Positions 17,473 to 25,720 of a DNA stretch of 58,500 nucleotides are shown one piece after another (the stretch's first letter is position 1; the number at the start of each line of letters is the position of its first letter). The notes beneath the pieces were generated by a model that did no database searches, was not told the DNA's origin, and worked only from the letters and a program-made list of their open reading frames with translations. Source of the stretch: Bacillota bacterium (lineage in GTDB: Bacteria > Bacillota > Clostridia > Peptostreptococcales > Anaerovoracaceae). The stretch spans positions 1 through 58,500 of the forward strand of contig CAJPNN010000003.1 in NCBI GenBank assembly GCA_905372035.1, written 5' to 3'. The translations under genes and the position numbers were made by a program.

Positions 17473-17844
17473 TTATTTGGCTTCATAAATGAACGTTGCG
17501 GCAGTCGACAACTCAGGATCCTCTAATACATCTATTGAGCTTGGATATTCAGGGTTCTCGGGAATTACCGCAACCTTAAACGAACGGCACTCGATCTTAC
17601 AAGTTTTATCTTTCTGTTCTACCACTCTTGCATGAAATTCCATATAATCTCCCGCAAATACCGGAACATAAAGTCTTACCTGTTCAACACATGTACATCT
17701 TCCTACATTTCCATAAACTTTCGCCATAAGACGATCACAAAGATCTCCCATATATGTAATTGAACGTGCTCCGTTTACAACTCCTCCGCCATAAAAAACA
17801 TCTCTGTCAGACATTCTGTATCTCATTGTTACTTCCTGTGTCAT
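17473..17844 (-). CDS. Short beta-aminoacyl-CoA ammonia-lyase-like hotdog protein (paralogue C)
   Basis: A protein of 123 residues of the same hotdog family as A and B but distantly related to them. It keeps the MSDRDVFYGGGVVNGAR segment that matches the Acl/Kal loop lost in A and B, and VFAGDYMEFHARV. It lacks the DGD-LFLGY-like strand residues (here YGNVGRCTCVEQ) and the C-terminal KKxQRG tail. Complementary losses suggest that it pairs with A or B in a heteromer. The RBS AAAGGAGAGA precedes the ATG, and the gene lies 58 nt from paralogue B. Confidence 0.78.
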   Translation of the reverse strand: MTQEVTMRYRMSDRDVFYGGGVVNGARSITYMGDLCDRLMAKVYGNVGRCTCVEQVRLYVPVFAGDYMEFHARVVEQKDKTCKIECRSFKVAVIPENPEYPSSIDVLEDPELSTAATFIYEAK

Positions 17845-17902
17845 TTTCGTTTCTCTCCTTTTTTATAATTAATAAAAGACTGTCTCGGGTTTCAAAAACC
17901 TG

Positions 17903-18349
17903 TTATTCTATCGGTGCCCACGGATCTTTTACGATCCCGTCAGGCTGCACTCCTCTTTGCAGGTGCTTCTTTACAACCAGGGTAACCTTGCCCTCCGTTA
18001 TGAGCTTAGGTTCCTCAAAATAATACATATCTCCGGGCTTTGCGTCCTTAATACCCATACGGCTTGCAGGCGTTGCAACCTTAAATGTCTGAATAAGGCA
18101 CTGACGTGAAGTGTTTCCCACCTTAATCATAGTTGCTTTGAAGTCAAGCTGATCTCCGACATAAACTTCCTCGAAAAATCTCACGTTGTCATAGCCGAGA
18201 CAAAGAGATTCATCTCCGTCATTCAGGATCATTTGCTCCGTTTCTACGTCACCTATAAAATCGAACTGTCTACCGATAGGAACGATCCCGTCAGGGCTGT
18301 TTGCGTCGGCAGTAGTCATCTTATAGCTGAGAAATGATACTTTTCTCAT
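17903..18349 (-). CDS. Beta-aminoacyl-CoA ammonia-lyase-like hotdog protein (paralogue B)
   Basis: A protein of 148 residues that is almost identical to paralogue A (differences at residues 6 and 14, in the PASRMGI segment, and in DMYYFEEP). Many codons differ at third positions, for example near the start where TTAAGTTAT becomes CTCAGCTAT. This suggests an older duplication held under purifying selection, not a recent copy. The ATG at 18349 is preceded by TAGGAGGAG; the frame runs upstream to 18394 without a better start. It is the first gene of the catabolic operon. Confidence 0.82.
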   Translation of the reverse strand: MRKVSFLSYKMTTADANSPDGIVPIGRQFDFIGDVETEQMILNDGDESLCLGYDNVRFFEEVYVGDQLDFKATMIKVGNTSRQCLIQTFKVATPASRMGIKDAKPGDMYYFEEPKLITEGKVTLVVKKHLQRGVQPDGIVKDPWAPIE

Positions 18350-18517
18350 TTCAACTCCTCCTAAAATCTTATAGCAATAGTTATCACATAACATGAAAAT
18401 CCGAATAAAAGGTGTCCGTTCCCTAAAGATGCAAAGTATTCATAAGTGAACAAATGCAGCATTTGGGATCATTATCTTCTTGATTTCCACGCCTATTAAA
18501 ACATATTTTACGCCTTC

Positions 18518-18548
18518 ATTCTAAACTGTACGTCTATTAGAGTGTCAA
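18518..18548 (-). promoter_or_regulatory. Candidate promoter of the catabolic operon
   Basis: On the minus strand, TTGACA (18548-18543) and TAGAAT (18523-18518) are separated by 19 bp, longer than ideal. They would give a leader of about 165 nt before paralogue B. A small palindrome AAATGCAGCATTT lies in this leader near 18455. No riboswitch is recognised. Together with the terminators at 18587-18685 this accounts for the 18350-18785 gap. Confidence 0.4.
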
Positions 18549-18586
18549 GTTTTTAACAATATCTTTTAAAAAATTTTTTCTCATAT

Positions 18587-18623
18587 AACGACAAACTCTC
18601 CTGTTACAGGAGAGTTTGTCGTT
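18587..18623. terminator. Perfect 17-bp hairpin, probable terminator of the scp operon
   Basis: AACGACAAACTCTCCTG (18587-18603) and CAGGAGAGTTTGTCGTT (18607-18623) form a perfect stem with a TTA loop. On the minus strand a T-rich tract follows after about 10 nt; on the plus strand TTTTTT follows after about 9 nt. Confidence 0.6.
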
Positions 18624-18661
18624 TCACATAATTTTTTCCGCTTATTGTACTCTACGCTTGA

Positions 18662-18685
18662 AAAACCGCTTAATATAACGGTTTT
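18662..18685. terminator. Small hairpin with flanking T runs
   Basis: AAAACCG (18662-18668) pairs with CGGTTTT (18679-18685) across a 10-nt loop, with T runs on both strands. It is the first hairpin reached after the small gene at 18786 and may terminate the scp transcript. Confidence 0.5.
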
Positions 18686-18785
18686 ATTTGCATTCACCCT
18701 GTTAAAATATCAGATTGTACCCATGATATCCCCTTGCTCACCGATAATTTTTGGTAGAGTTTTTGTACAATATTAATCATAAAGG

Positions 18786-19049
18786 CTACATTGCTTCGAA
18801 TTCATCATCGTCGAAAAACTTGTCATGCTTTATGTTATCATTATAATCGTTTTCCTTTTCACGATCTGTATATCCGCTGTTGTCATCACCGGCACCCTTA
18901 ATCTTTGCAAGAATATTTATGCCTGCCGCAGCTATAGGTATACTGAGTGCGACTTTCCCCAAGAAAGATATCTTTCTTTTTCTTTTATTTTTGTGAACCG
19001 CATAACAATCTTCATCTGTTTTCTTTTTTCGTTTTTTTCTGCAAAACAT
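18786..19049 (-). CDS. Small basic protein of unknown function in the scp operon
   Basis: A protein of 87 residues. A very basic N-terminus (MFCRKKRKKK, HKNKRKRK) precedes one hydrophobic stretch (about residues 33-49, VALSIPIAAAGINILAKI-like), and an acidic C-terminus ends DKFFDDDEFEAM. This suggests a membrane-associated protein with an acidic tail, or a nucleic-acid-interacting peptide. The start is supported by AGGAGG and the gene follows scpB by 13 nt. I do not recognise a family. It could be a lineage-specific accessory of ScpAB or an unrelated passenger. Confidence 0.65.
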   Translation of the reverse strand: MFCRKKRKKKTDEDCYAVHKNKRKRKISFLGKVALSIPIAAAGINILAKIKGAGDDNSGYTDREKENDYNDNIKHDKFFDDDEFEAM

Positions 19050-19062
19050 AACCTGACACCTC

Positions 19063-19674
19063 CTATATGTTCATGCTGTTATCTCCCTGCATAAGATCTA
19101 TACTGATCTGTCTGCTGTCATCCTGCTCATCATCGTTTCCCATCCCCGAAAATAATCCTTCCACATCCTGTATTTCCGGTAATTCTTTCAGACTCTTGAA
19201 TCCGAATTTTTCCAAAAACATCCTCGTTGTCCCGTATAAAATCGGCCTGCCTATAGCGGGCGAACGCCCCGCTTCATGTACCAATCCTTTTCTTTCAAGC
19301 CCTTCTATGACTCTGTCACATTTTATACCTCTTATACTGTCGATTTCACCCCTGGTAACCGGCTGTTTATATGCCACTATTGCTAAAACTTCCATAGCCG
19401 ATGTCGATAAACGTTTGTCTTTGACAGGAGTACAAAGTTTTTCTATGAACATCCCGTTTTCCTCCCTGGTTACGAACTGAAAACATTTATCAACTTCTCT
19501 GATATATATCCCTCTCTGCTCTTGCTGATATTCATCTGCAAGTTCCTGTAAATATACGTAAACTTCTTTCCACGGCAAATTGAAAACTTCTGCCGCCGTC
19601 TTAACGTCAAGCGGTTCTCCCCAAATGAAAAGAATTGATTCCAGTGCCGATTTTACAGCCTTCTTACTGCTCAT
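19063..19674 (-). CDS. scpB: Segregation and condensation protein B
   Basis: A protein of 203 residues with two winged-helix domains. SALESILFIWGEPLDVKTAAEVF opens the first; SAMEVLAIVAYKQPVTRGEIDSIRG and KGLVHEAGRSPAIGRPILYGTT mark the second. It is the kleisin-associated subunit of the SMC-ScpAB condensin that compacts and separates chromosomes. The ATG at 19674 follows AGGAGG by 9 nt; an earlier ATG at 19692 lies before this RBS. It overlaps the end of scpA by 11 nt. Confidence 0.95.
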   Translation of the reverse strand: MSSKKAVKSALESILFIWGEPLDVKTAAEVFNLPWKEVYVYLQELADEYQQEQRGIYIREVDKCFQFVTREENGMFIEKLCTPVKDKRLSTSAMEVLAIVAYKQPVTRGEIDSIRGIKCDRVIEGLERKGLVHEAGRSPAIGRPILYGTTRMFLEKFGFKSLKELPEIQDVEGLFSGMGNDDEQDDSRQISIDLMQGDNSMNI

Positions 19675-20419
19675 TATATGCTTCCTCCTCACCTATATAT
19701 TCAACTTCTATGTTCGAAAAACTATCTGTTTGATAGGCATCTAAAACCCTTTGCCTCATCATCTCCAAGACTGCCGAAAAAGTCAAGACTATGTGGTAAT
19801 TATTCCTTTCATCAACAAGTTCATCAAATCCCAGTTTTTTAATTTTACCGCTTCTGAATTTTTCGCCTATATCAAACATTTTTGATTCCATCGACACCTT
19901 TTGTCTTTCAACCCGTTCGTAATATTTTTTTACATCTTCAACCTTTTTTTTCTTATGCAAAAACAACTCAAATGCCTGTATAAACTTATCCGTATCAATA
20001 ATCAGATTTTCTTCCGGTTCTTTTGAATATTCGCTTAAGTCCTCTTTGGGTTTTATATATATGTTGGAATTGCGTTCAAACCTGTCTTGAAGCATCTTGG
20101 AAACCGCCTTAAATTTCTTGTATTCCAAAAGTTTTTCCACCAACCTGCTTCTCGGATCTTCTTCCATGCTCTGTTGTCCCTCTTTCGGATGAACGGGCAA
20201 AAGCATCTTGGATTTTATTTCGATAAGTTCTGCCGCAAGTACCATGAAATCTCCGATATCATTTATATTTGTCCGCTTCATAAGGTCTACATATAACATG
20301 TATTGTTCGGTTATTTCCGAGATTTTAATGTCATATATACTCATCTCCGAGTTTTCTATGAGGTAAACCAATAAATCGAAAGGTCCTTCAAAATTTTTCA
20401 GTTTTACTTTGTAGCCCAT
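19664..20419 (-). CDS. scpA: Segregation and condensation protein A (kleisin)
   Basis: A protein of 251 residues. The N-terminal FEGPFDLLVYLIENSEMSIYDIKISEI is diagnostic. The middle MVLAAELIEIKSKMLLP helix and the C-terminal winged helix (VLTFSAVLEMMRQRVL) complete the kleisin, which links the SMC heads and binds ScpB. GAGGAG precedes the ATG. It is the first gene of the scpA-scpB-small protein operon, divergent from the DHHW gene. Confidence 0.95.
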   Translation of the reverse strand: MGYKVKLKNFEGPFDLLVYLIENSEMSIYDIKISEITEQYMLYVDLMKRTNINDIGDFMVLAAELIEIKSKMLLPVHPKEGQQSMEEDPRSRLVEKLLEYKKFKAVSKMLQDRFERNSNIYIKPKEDLSEYSKEPEENLIIDTDKFIQAFELFLHKKKKVEDVKKYYERVERQKVSMESKMFDIGEKFRSGKIKKLGFDELVDERNNYHIVLTFSAVLEMMRQRVLDAYQTDSFSNIEVEYIGEEEAYNEQ

Positions 20420-20567
20420 ACGCTCCTCATTTCTAAAGTTAACTCTTATTTATTTTAAGTGTATCACAAATGGCTTCTCTTTTCTATGTTTTTCCCTTTT
20501 CTTGTCGTTTGCACTTCGTTATGCTTTCAGCATTGGCGGCTTTAAGCCTTTTATTTCTCCACTCTCC

Positions 20568-20596
20568 TTGTCAATCACACTTTACTGTGATATCAT
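20568..20596 (+). promoter_or_regulatory. Promoter of the DHHW-MBOAT operon with palindromic spacer
   Basis: TTGTCA (20568-20573) and TATCAT (20591-20596) are 17 bp apart. The spacer holds the inverted repeat TCACA-CTTTAC-TGTGA (20575-20590), which could be an operator placed between -35 and -10. Regulator unknown. Confidence 0.5.
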
Positions 20597-20631
20597 TACT
20601 TGTGTTTTAATTTATTTTTTAGGAGAAAAAC

Positions 20632-21867
20632 GTGAAAAATTTACGGGAAAAACTATTTGCACTGATTTCACTGTTAATAATTTTCAGCTTTTTGATATAC
20701 CTGCCGTATGCCTACCTTAAAGGTGTTAGAACTGATGCCGAAAAACTGGGAAACAACAGGCTGTACACAAGTTTCAAAGGGCAGTCTTTTGAAAAGATAA
20801 ATACGAAAATAAACCATCTGGAAATCGATCTGCAAAATATGATCCTCAACAGATTCCCTTTTTATGATGAAACCGTCTCGCTTATAAATCGCTCCGAACT
20901 TGCAGCGGATAAAAAGCTGCTTTATAGATTTTCAAATTATATTCCGGTAAAGTCGGACAACGGAATATTCTATTATGACAATATTGCACAAAACAGATAT
21001 TATCGCTTGCTTTCAAGCAACGAAAAAGAACTGAAAAATTCTATGCACAAAGCCTCCAATTATTATAATAATTACTACAAAGCGGCAAGAGAAGCGGTGC
21101 CGAATGTTAAAATGGCTGTATTCGCCGTCCCTATGACTTGGAGGTCGGGGGCTTCATTTTACCCTTATGACGATTTTTCGATATTCAGTGATTTTTCGTC
21201 AAGTCTTGATCCTGAAATAAAATCGGGAATTCTGAACATAAAGGATGAAAACACATTCAACAGATACTTTTTTAAAACCGATCATCATTGGAATATATAC
21301 GGAGCATATTCCGGATACCTTGAAATTTGTAAGCTTTTGAATATAAAAAAACCTGTAGAAGTCAAATCGTTTTCTCGTCTTCCGAATGTAAAATTCAGAG
21401 GCTCCATGTCAAGAACATTGCTTTCGGAATCATATTTCGATAATTTTGACATGGCAAATTTTGACCTTCCGTCTTATAACATCAAAGTGAACGGTGCTGC
21501 CAATCCACAAGGATTCACACACAAACAGGAATATCTGAACGGAACATTTCCCGATTCCATATATGAAAATCACTACGGTAATTTCTATCATGCAGATGTT
21601 GCACTGATAGAATATGACTTCGGAAATTTATCCGGCAAAGGTAACCTGTTGTTAATCGCCGATTCACTGTCTAACTGCATAGAACCGCAGATTGCAAGCC
21701 ACTACAACAAAACTTTTGTCATTGATCAAAGAATGTACGGTAAAGAAAATCCGAATTGGCTCAAATCTTTTTTAAAGAAACATAAAATCGACCAAATATT
21801 GATTCTTTCTACAACAAACGGAATATATAACAATTATCCCGGAAATATAGGGCTGGAGGAGAAATAA
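20632..21867 (+). CDS. DHHW-family SGNH hydrolase-like protein (AlgX/AlgJ-like partner)
   Basis: A protein of 411 residues. An uncleaved N-terminal membrane anchor (about residues 7-28) precedes an extracellular domain. The motif KTDHHWN (Asp217-His-His-Trp220) defines the DHHW family, whose members work with MBOAT proteins to O-acetylate secreted or cell-wall polysaccharides. A later LLIADSLSN segment (about residues 337-345) supplies the expected SGNH-type nucleophile serine. The start is a GTG with AGGAG 6 nt upstream. The MBOAT gene follows after 2 nt. The glycan acceptor is unknown, since no polymerase or glycosyltransferase is adjacent. Confidence 0.85.
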   Translation: MKNLREKLFALISLLIIFSFLIYLPYAYLKGVRTDAEKLGNNRLYTSFKGQSFEKINTKINHLEIDLQNMILNRFPFYDETVSLINRSELAADKKLLYRFSNYIPVKSDNGIFYYDNIAQNRYYRLLSSNEKELKNSMHKASNYYNNYYKAAREAVPNVKMAVFAVPMTWRSGASFYPYDDFSIFSDFSSSLDPEIKSGILNIKDENTFNRYFFKTDHHWNIYGAYSGYLEICKLLNIKKPVEVKSFSRLPNVKFRGSMSRTLLSESYFDNFDMANFDLPSYNIKVNGAANPQGFTHKQEYLNGTFPDSIYENHYGNFYHADVALIEYDFGNLSGKGNLLLIADSLSNCIEPQIASHYNKTFVIDQRMYGKENPNWLKSFLKKHKIDQILILSTTNGIYNNYPGNIGLEEK

Positions 21868-21869
21868 CA

Positions 21870-23276
21870 ATGGTGTTTGCAAGCTTGGAATTTTTATTCT
21901 TATTTTTACCTGTTTTTATAGCCGCATACTTTCTTATGCCCAAAAAGCCTTTGAAAAATGCTCTCCTGTTCTGCGGTTCCGTCATTTTTTATGCATGGGG
22001 AGAACCGATATATGTACTTCTCATAATATTTTCAATGATCCTGAACTACGTATCCGGAATATTCATAGCATCTTCTAAGAGTATTTTTACGAAAAAGCTT
22101 GCACTCTTATTGAGCATAACGATCAATCTCGGAATAATAGGGTATTTCAAATATACCGATTTTATCATAGATAATATTAACAATATATTTAATCTCAATA
22201 TTGCACACAAAAATATTCCTTTACCCATAGGGATATCTTTTTTCACATTTCAAATATTGACTTATGTTATAGATGTTTATAAAAATAATGCTAAAGTACA
22301 AAAAAACCCTGTATACTTAGGTGCCTATATCTTTGCTTTCCCGCAGCTTATTGCAGGTCCTATTGTGAGATATCAAACTGTTGCGGAAGAGATTGTCGAT
22401 AGAAAAGTTACACTGACGGATTTCAACTACGGTTTAAAACGTTTTATGATCGGATTTTCAAAAAAAGTGCTAATTGCAAACAATATGGGCTTTATTGTTG
22501 ATTCAATACTTGAGCACGATCCATCTTCTTATGGGGCTGTAGGCGGCTGGCTTGCCGCTATAGGATACACCTTACAGCTTTACTTTGACTTTTCGGGATA
22601 TTCCGATATGGCGATAGGCCTCGGTAGAATTTTGGGCTTTCATTATCTTGAGAACTTCAATTATCCTTATATCGCCAAGTCGATAACCGATTTCTGGAGA
22701 CGCTGGCACATATCCTTATCAAGTTTTTTCCGTGACTATGTCTATATCCCTCTCGGCGGTAACCGTGTTAAAACTTTTAGGTGGATATTGAACATATTTA
22801 TTGTTTGGTTTCTTACCGGGCTGTGGCACGGCGCTTCCTGGAATTTTGTATTGTGGGGATTATATTATTGCATCCTGCTGCTAATAGAAAAACTGCTATT
22901 TAAAAAGCTTAATCTTAAGCTGCCCGCTTTTATTTCTCATATATACACACTGTTCTTTATAATTGTAGGTTGTATACTTTTCAGACAGGAAAACCTTAAA
23001 CTTATACCCAAAATGATCTACGGATTATTCGGCGGCTACGGTTCGGGTTCTTACAATTTCCTATTGTATGTTCAGGTTGTACATGTCAAATATTTGATCG
23101 CACTTATCGCGGGAATCTTCGCCTCTACTCCTATTGTTAAGGTAATACAAAAAAGATTCGGCAACTCCCGAACCTTTTCCGTAATTTCCGATATCGTTAT
23201 TATCGCATTATTTATATTTTCTATAGGTTTTGTGGTTTCGGGATCCTACAACCCGTTTATCTACTTCAAATTTTAA
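21870..23276 (+). CDS. MBOAT-family O-acyltransferase (AlgI/DltB-like)
   Basis: A multi-spanning membrane protein of 468 residues. Signatures are SVIFYAWGEP near the N-terminus, LPIGISFFTFQILTYVIDVY, YFDFSGYSDMAIG, DFWRRWHISLSSFFRDYVYIPLGG (His280) and LTGLWHGASWNF (catalytic His320). It would carry an acetyl group across the membrane and hand it to the DHHW protein. It overlaps no other gene but is 2 nt from the DHHW gene. AlgI is the closest functional name; DltB is unlikely, as no dlt genes are present. Confidence 0.92.
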   Translation: MVFASLEFLFLFLPVFIAAYFLMPKKPLKNALLFCGSVIFYAWGEPIYVLLIIFSMILNYVSGIFIASSKSIFTKKLALLLSITINLGIIGYFKYTDFIIDNINNIFNLNIAHKNIPLPIGISFFTFQILTYVIDVYKNNAKVQKNPVYLGAYIFAFPQLIAGPIVRYQTVAEEIVDRKVTLTDFNYGLKRFMIGFSKKVLIANNMGFIVDSILEHDPSSYGAVGGWLAAIGYTLQLYFDFSGYSDMAIGLGRILGFHYLENFNYPYIAKSITDFWRRWHISLSSFFRDYVYIPLGGNRVKTFRWILNIFIVWFLTGLWHGASWNFVLWGLYYCILLLIEKLLFKKLNLKLPAFISHIYTLFFIIVGCILFRQENLKLIPKMIYGLFGGYGSGSYNFLLYVQVVHVKYLIALIAGIFASTPIVKVIQKRFGNSRTFSVISDIVIIALFIFSIGFVVSGSYNPFIYFKF

Positions 23277-23379
23277 ATTAAACTCAAAGTCGAATTTTCA
23301 CCTTTTACATTTTACTTTATAGTATGCAACAATTTAAATTCCTAACTTTTTAATTTTTTACAAATTGATTTTTCCCTTT

Positions 23380-24651
23380 TTATTCTTTTTCAAATACCGT
23401 TTTTATCGCTTTCAGCAAATTGAGTTTGTTTCCGTAATTCAACGTTCCCAATCTATATATCTTTATACATATCCGGCTTATGGCTATCGTCGTAACAACA
23501 AGTATAGCTATACTTAAACCCAGCTCCCACCGGCTTACGGCGCTCATTGTAAATCTTGCGAACATTGCCAACGGTGATGAAAACGGTATAAAGGATGCCA
23601 CTTTCATAATATTGCTCTCCGGATCGGAAATGCTCATCATCGGCAGAATAAAAGCAATGACCACAAGCATAGTCACCGGTGTCATCGTGGAATTTATCTC
23701 CTCAAGTTTTGTCACAAGAGACCCTACACCCGCAAACAGGAAATAATACATTGTAGTTCCCAGAATGGCAAGTACAAAGAAAACCAAAACATCAATCGGA
23801 TTTATGCTGTCTATTATTGCATTCAGCATAGGATTTAAATCTTTTGATATAAAGCTGTTTATTAAAAGTCCTATGCCGGCACTTCCTACCATTACTCCAC
23901 ACTGTACGAACCCCAGGAAAACTCCCGATAAAACTTTTCCCCAAATTAAACTCTTACTTGACACGTTTGTCACCAAAAGCTCCATAGTCCGACTTTCCTT
24001 TTCACGGCACACGGTCATGGCAATGCCGCCTCCAAGCATAAGGATAAGGAAGTATAGAAAAAATATTCCCACATATGCAAACGCCACCGAAGCAAGCGGA
24101 TTTTTACCTATCACATCGATTCCCACTTCGGGTGTAACATTTTCAATCTTCTTGATCTTTGCAATATCCGCCCCCATATTTTTAAATCCTATATTATATT
24201 TATAATTTTCTTTGAGCAGCATTGAGATATCATCTTCCGCATTTGCAAATGAGAAGGCATTATCCGCTTTGCGAAAGATCTTTGCCTTTAACGGATCTTC
24301 CAAAAGCACGCTTTTCTCAACTTTTTTAGAAGTTACCATATGTTTCAGCTCTTTTACGCTGTCTGCATTTAAGACCTTATATCTCTTTTTTAAAAGTTCC
24401 GGAAGTTCTTTATTTACATCTCCCTTTACATATAATGCAATCTTTTGTTTGCTGCCGCTCTCCGTACTTTCGCTTCCGCCCGTTCCGTTGCCGCCGTGAC
24501 CGCTTCCGCCTATGTTCATCGCATCAAGAATCATAGGAACGAAAGTCAATCCGAGACATATGATGAAAACAATTATAAGCGATGCTATAAAACTTTTCTG
24601 TTTAAATTTTGATGCGGTCTCAAACTTGAATATTTCTTTAAACTGCTTCAT
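23380..24651 (-). CDS. NatB-like ABC-2 transporter permease
   Basis: A protein of 423 residues. TM1 (about residues 22-42) is followed by a large extracytoplasmic domain with a Gly/Ser-rich linker (HGGNGTGGSESTESGS-like). Five or six C-terminal membrane helices follow, with the ABC-2 motif GGGIAMTVCREKESRTMELL. This is the layout of NatB Na+ exporters and related ABC-2 permeases. It overlaps the start of the ATPase gene region by 14 nt and so is coupled to it. The substrate (Na+, a lipid or a peptide) is not determinable. Confidence 0.85.
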   Translation of the reverse strand: MKQFKEIFKFETASKFKQKSFIASLIIVFIICLGLTFVPMILDAMNIGGSGHGGNGTGGSESTESGSKQKIALYVKGDVNKELPELLKKRYKVLNADSVKELKHMVTSKKVEKSVLLEDPLKAKIFRKADNAFSFANAEDDISMLLKENYKYNIGFKNMGADIAKIKKIENVTPEVGIDVIGKNPLASVAFAYVGIFFLYFLILMLGGGIAMTVCREKESRTMELLVTNVSSKSLIWGKVLSGVFLGFVQCGVMVGSAGIGLLINSFISKDLNPMLNAIIDSINPIDVLVFFVLAILGTTMYYFLFAGVGSLVTKLEEINSTMTPVTMLVVIAFILPMMSISDPESNIMKVASFIPFSSPLAMFARFTMSAVSRWELGLSIAILVVTTIAISRICIKIYRLGTLNYGNKLNLLKAIKTVFEKE

Positions 24652-25558
24652 CTTCTACCTCCTCATCAAGTTCTATAAATATCTCTTCCAAACTCGGACG
24701 ATAAGGAGTGAAACTTTTTACTGTACACCCTTTTTCGATCAAATATTTAAGTATTTCGTTTGAATTTCTTTCATTTTTTATCTGCAAGATTATTCCGGTT
24801 CTGTCGCCAAGAACATCTTCCACCGCATCACATCGCTTGAGAAGTTCTCTTGCCGGCTCTTTTTCCAAATCTATGTTTATTCTAAGCTTGTTTTTTCCCA
24901 ACTTGGCTTTAAGCTCATTAAGATTTTCACTCAATATTATTTTTCCTTTTTTTATAAAGCACACATCATCACAAAATTCTTCTACGTAACTCATCTGATG
25001 GCTTGAGAATATAACAATTTTTCCTCGCTCTATAAACTCTCTGATTATATCTTTCAAAATTTTAGAGTTTACAGGATCCAAACCGCTGAAAGGTTCGTCA
25101 AAAACCAATATTTCCGGATCATTTATAACTGCCTGTATTATTTGTATCTTCTGTTGGTTTCCCTTTGAAAGCGTCTCGAGATTTTTACTTGCCCAATCGC
25201 TTAAGTCCATCCTCTCAAGCCATGAAACGGCAGCTTTTTTAGCATCGGTCCCTGACATTCCCTTAAGTTTTCCGAAATATGCCAGCTGTTCAAGCACTGC
25301 AATCCTCTGATACATTCCTCTTTCTTCCGGCAAATATCCGATTTTCACGGCTTTTCGATCAAGCTCTTTCCCGTCAAGCAGAAATTTGCCGCTATCCGGT
25401 TTGAAAACATCCGTCAAAGTTCGTATAGTCGTAGTTTTTCCTGCGCCGTTTCTACCCAAAAATCCCATAGCTTTACCGCTTTGCACTTCAAATGAAACGT
25501 CTTTTAAAATATGTCTCCCTGAAAATGATTTATTTATTTTTACAAATTCAAGTTTCAT
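24638..25558 (-). CDS. NatA-like ABC transporter ATPase
   Basis: A protein of 306 residues. Walker A is GRNGAGKTT, the signature region is LSKGNQQKIQ, Walker B is ILVFDEPFSGLDP, followed by the H-loop FSSHQM. The extra C-terminal domain (about residues 215-300) with a final SLEEIFIELDEE is typical of NatA/DrrA-type ATPases. It powers the permease encoded by the next gene. The ATG is preceded by GGGGAGGAAAGC. The 162-nt region upstream (25559-25720) holds no gene; a TATAAT-like sequence lies within it but no clear promoter. Confidence 0.93.
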   Translation of the reverse strand: MKLEFVKINKSFSGRHILKDVSFEVQSGKAMGFLGRNGAGKTTTIRTLTDVFKPDSGKFLLDGKELDRKAVKIGYLPEERGMYQRIAVLEQLAYFGKLKGMSGTDAKKAAVSWLERMDLSDWASKNLETLSKGNQQKIQIIQAVINDPEILVFDEPFSGLDPVNSKILKDIIREFIERGKIVIFSSHQMSYVEEFCDDVCFIKKGKIILSENLNELKAKLGKNKLRINIDLEKEPARELLKRCDAVEDVLGDRTGIILQIKNERNSNEILKYLIEKGCTVKSFTPYRPSLEEIFIELDEEVEDEAV

Positions 25559-25720
25559 ATGCTTTCCTCCCCATGAAATTTAGCATAATAATTTTAACAC
25601 TTAAAAGTATCTACGTCTATCCGATATGCAACGATTTATAAATTCTTAAGCTTTGCTTATAATATCCGTCTCGCTTTCACAAAATAGTATACTATATTTA
25701 TCTATTTGAAACATTTTTGC

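Noticed and set aside
18350..18785. A riboswitch or small gene in the 436-nt gap
   Set aside because: Only a candidate promoter, one short palindrome and two terminator hairpins are visible; no conserved riboswitch core recognised.
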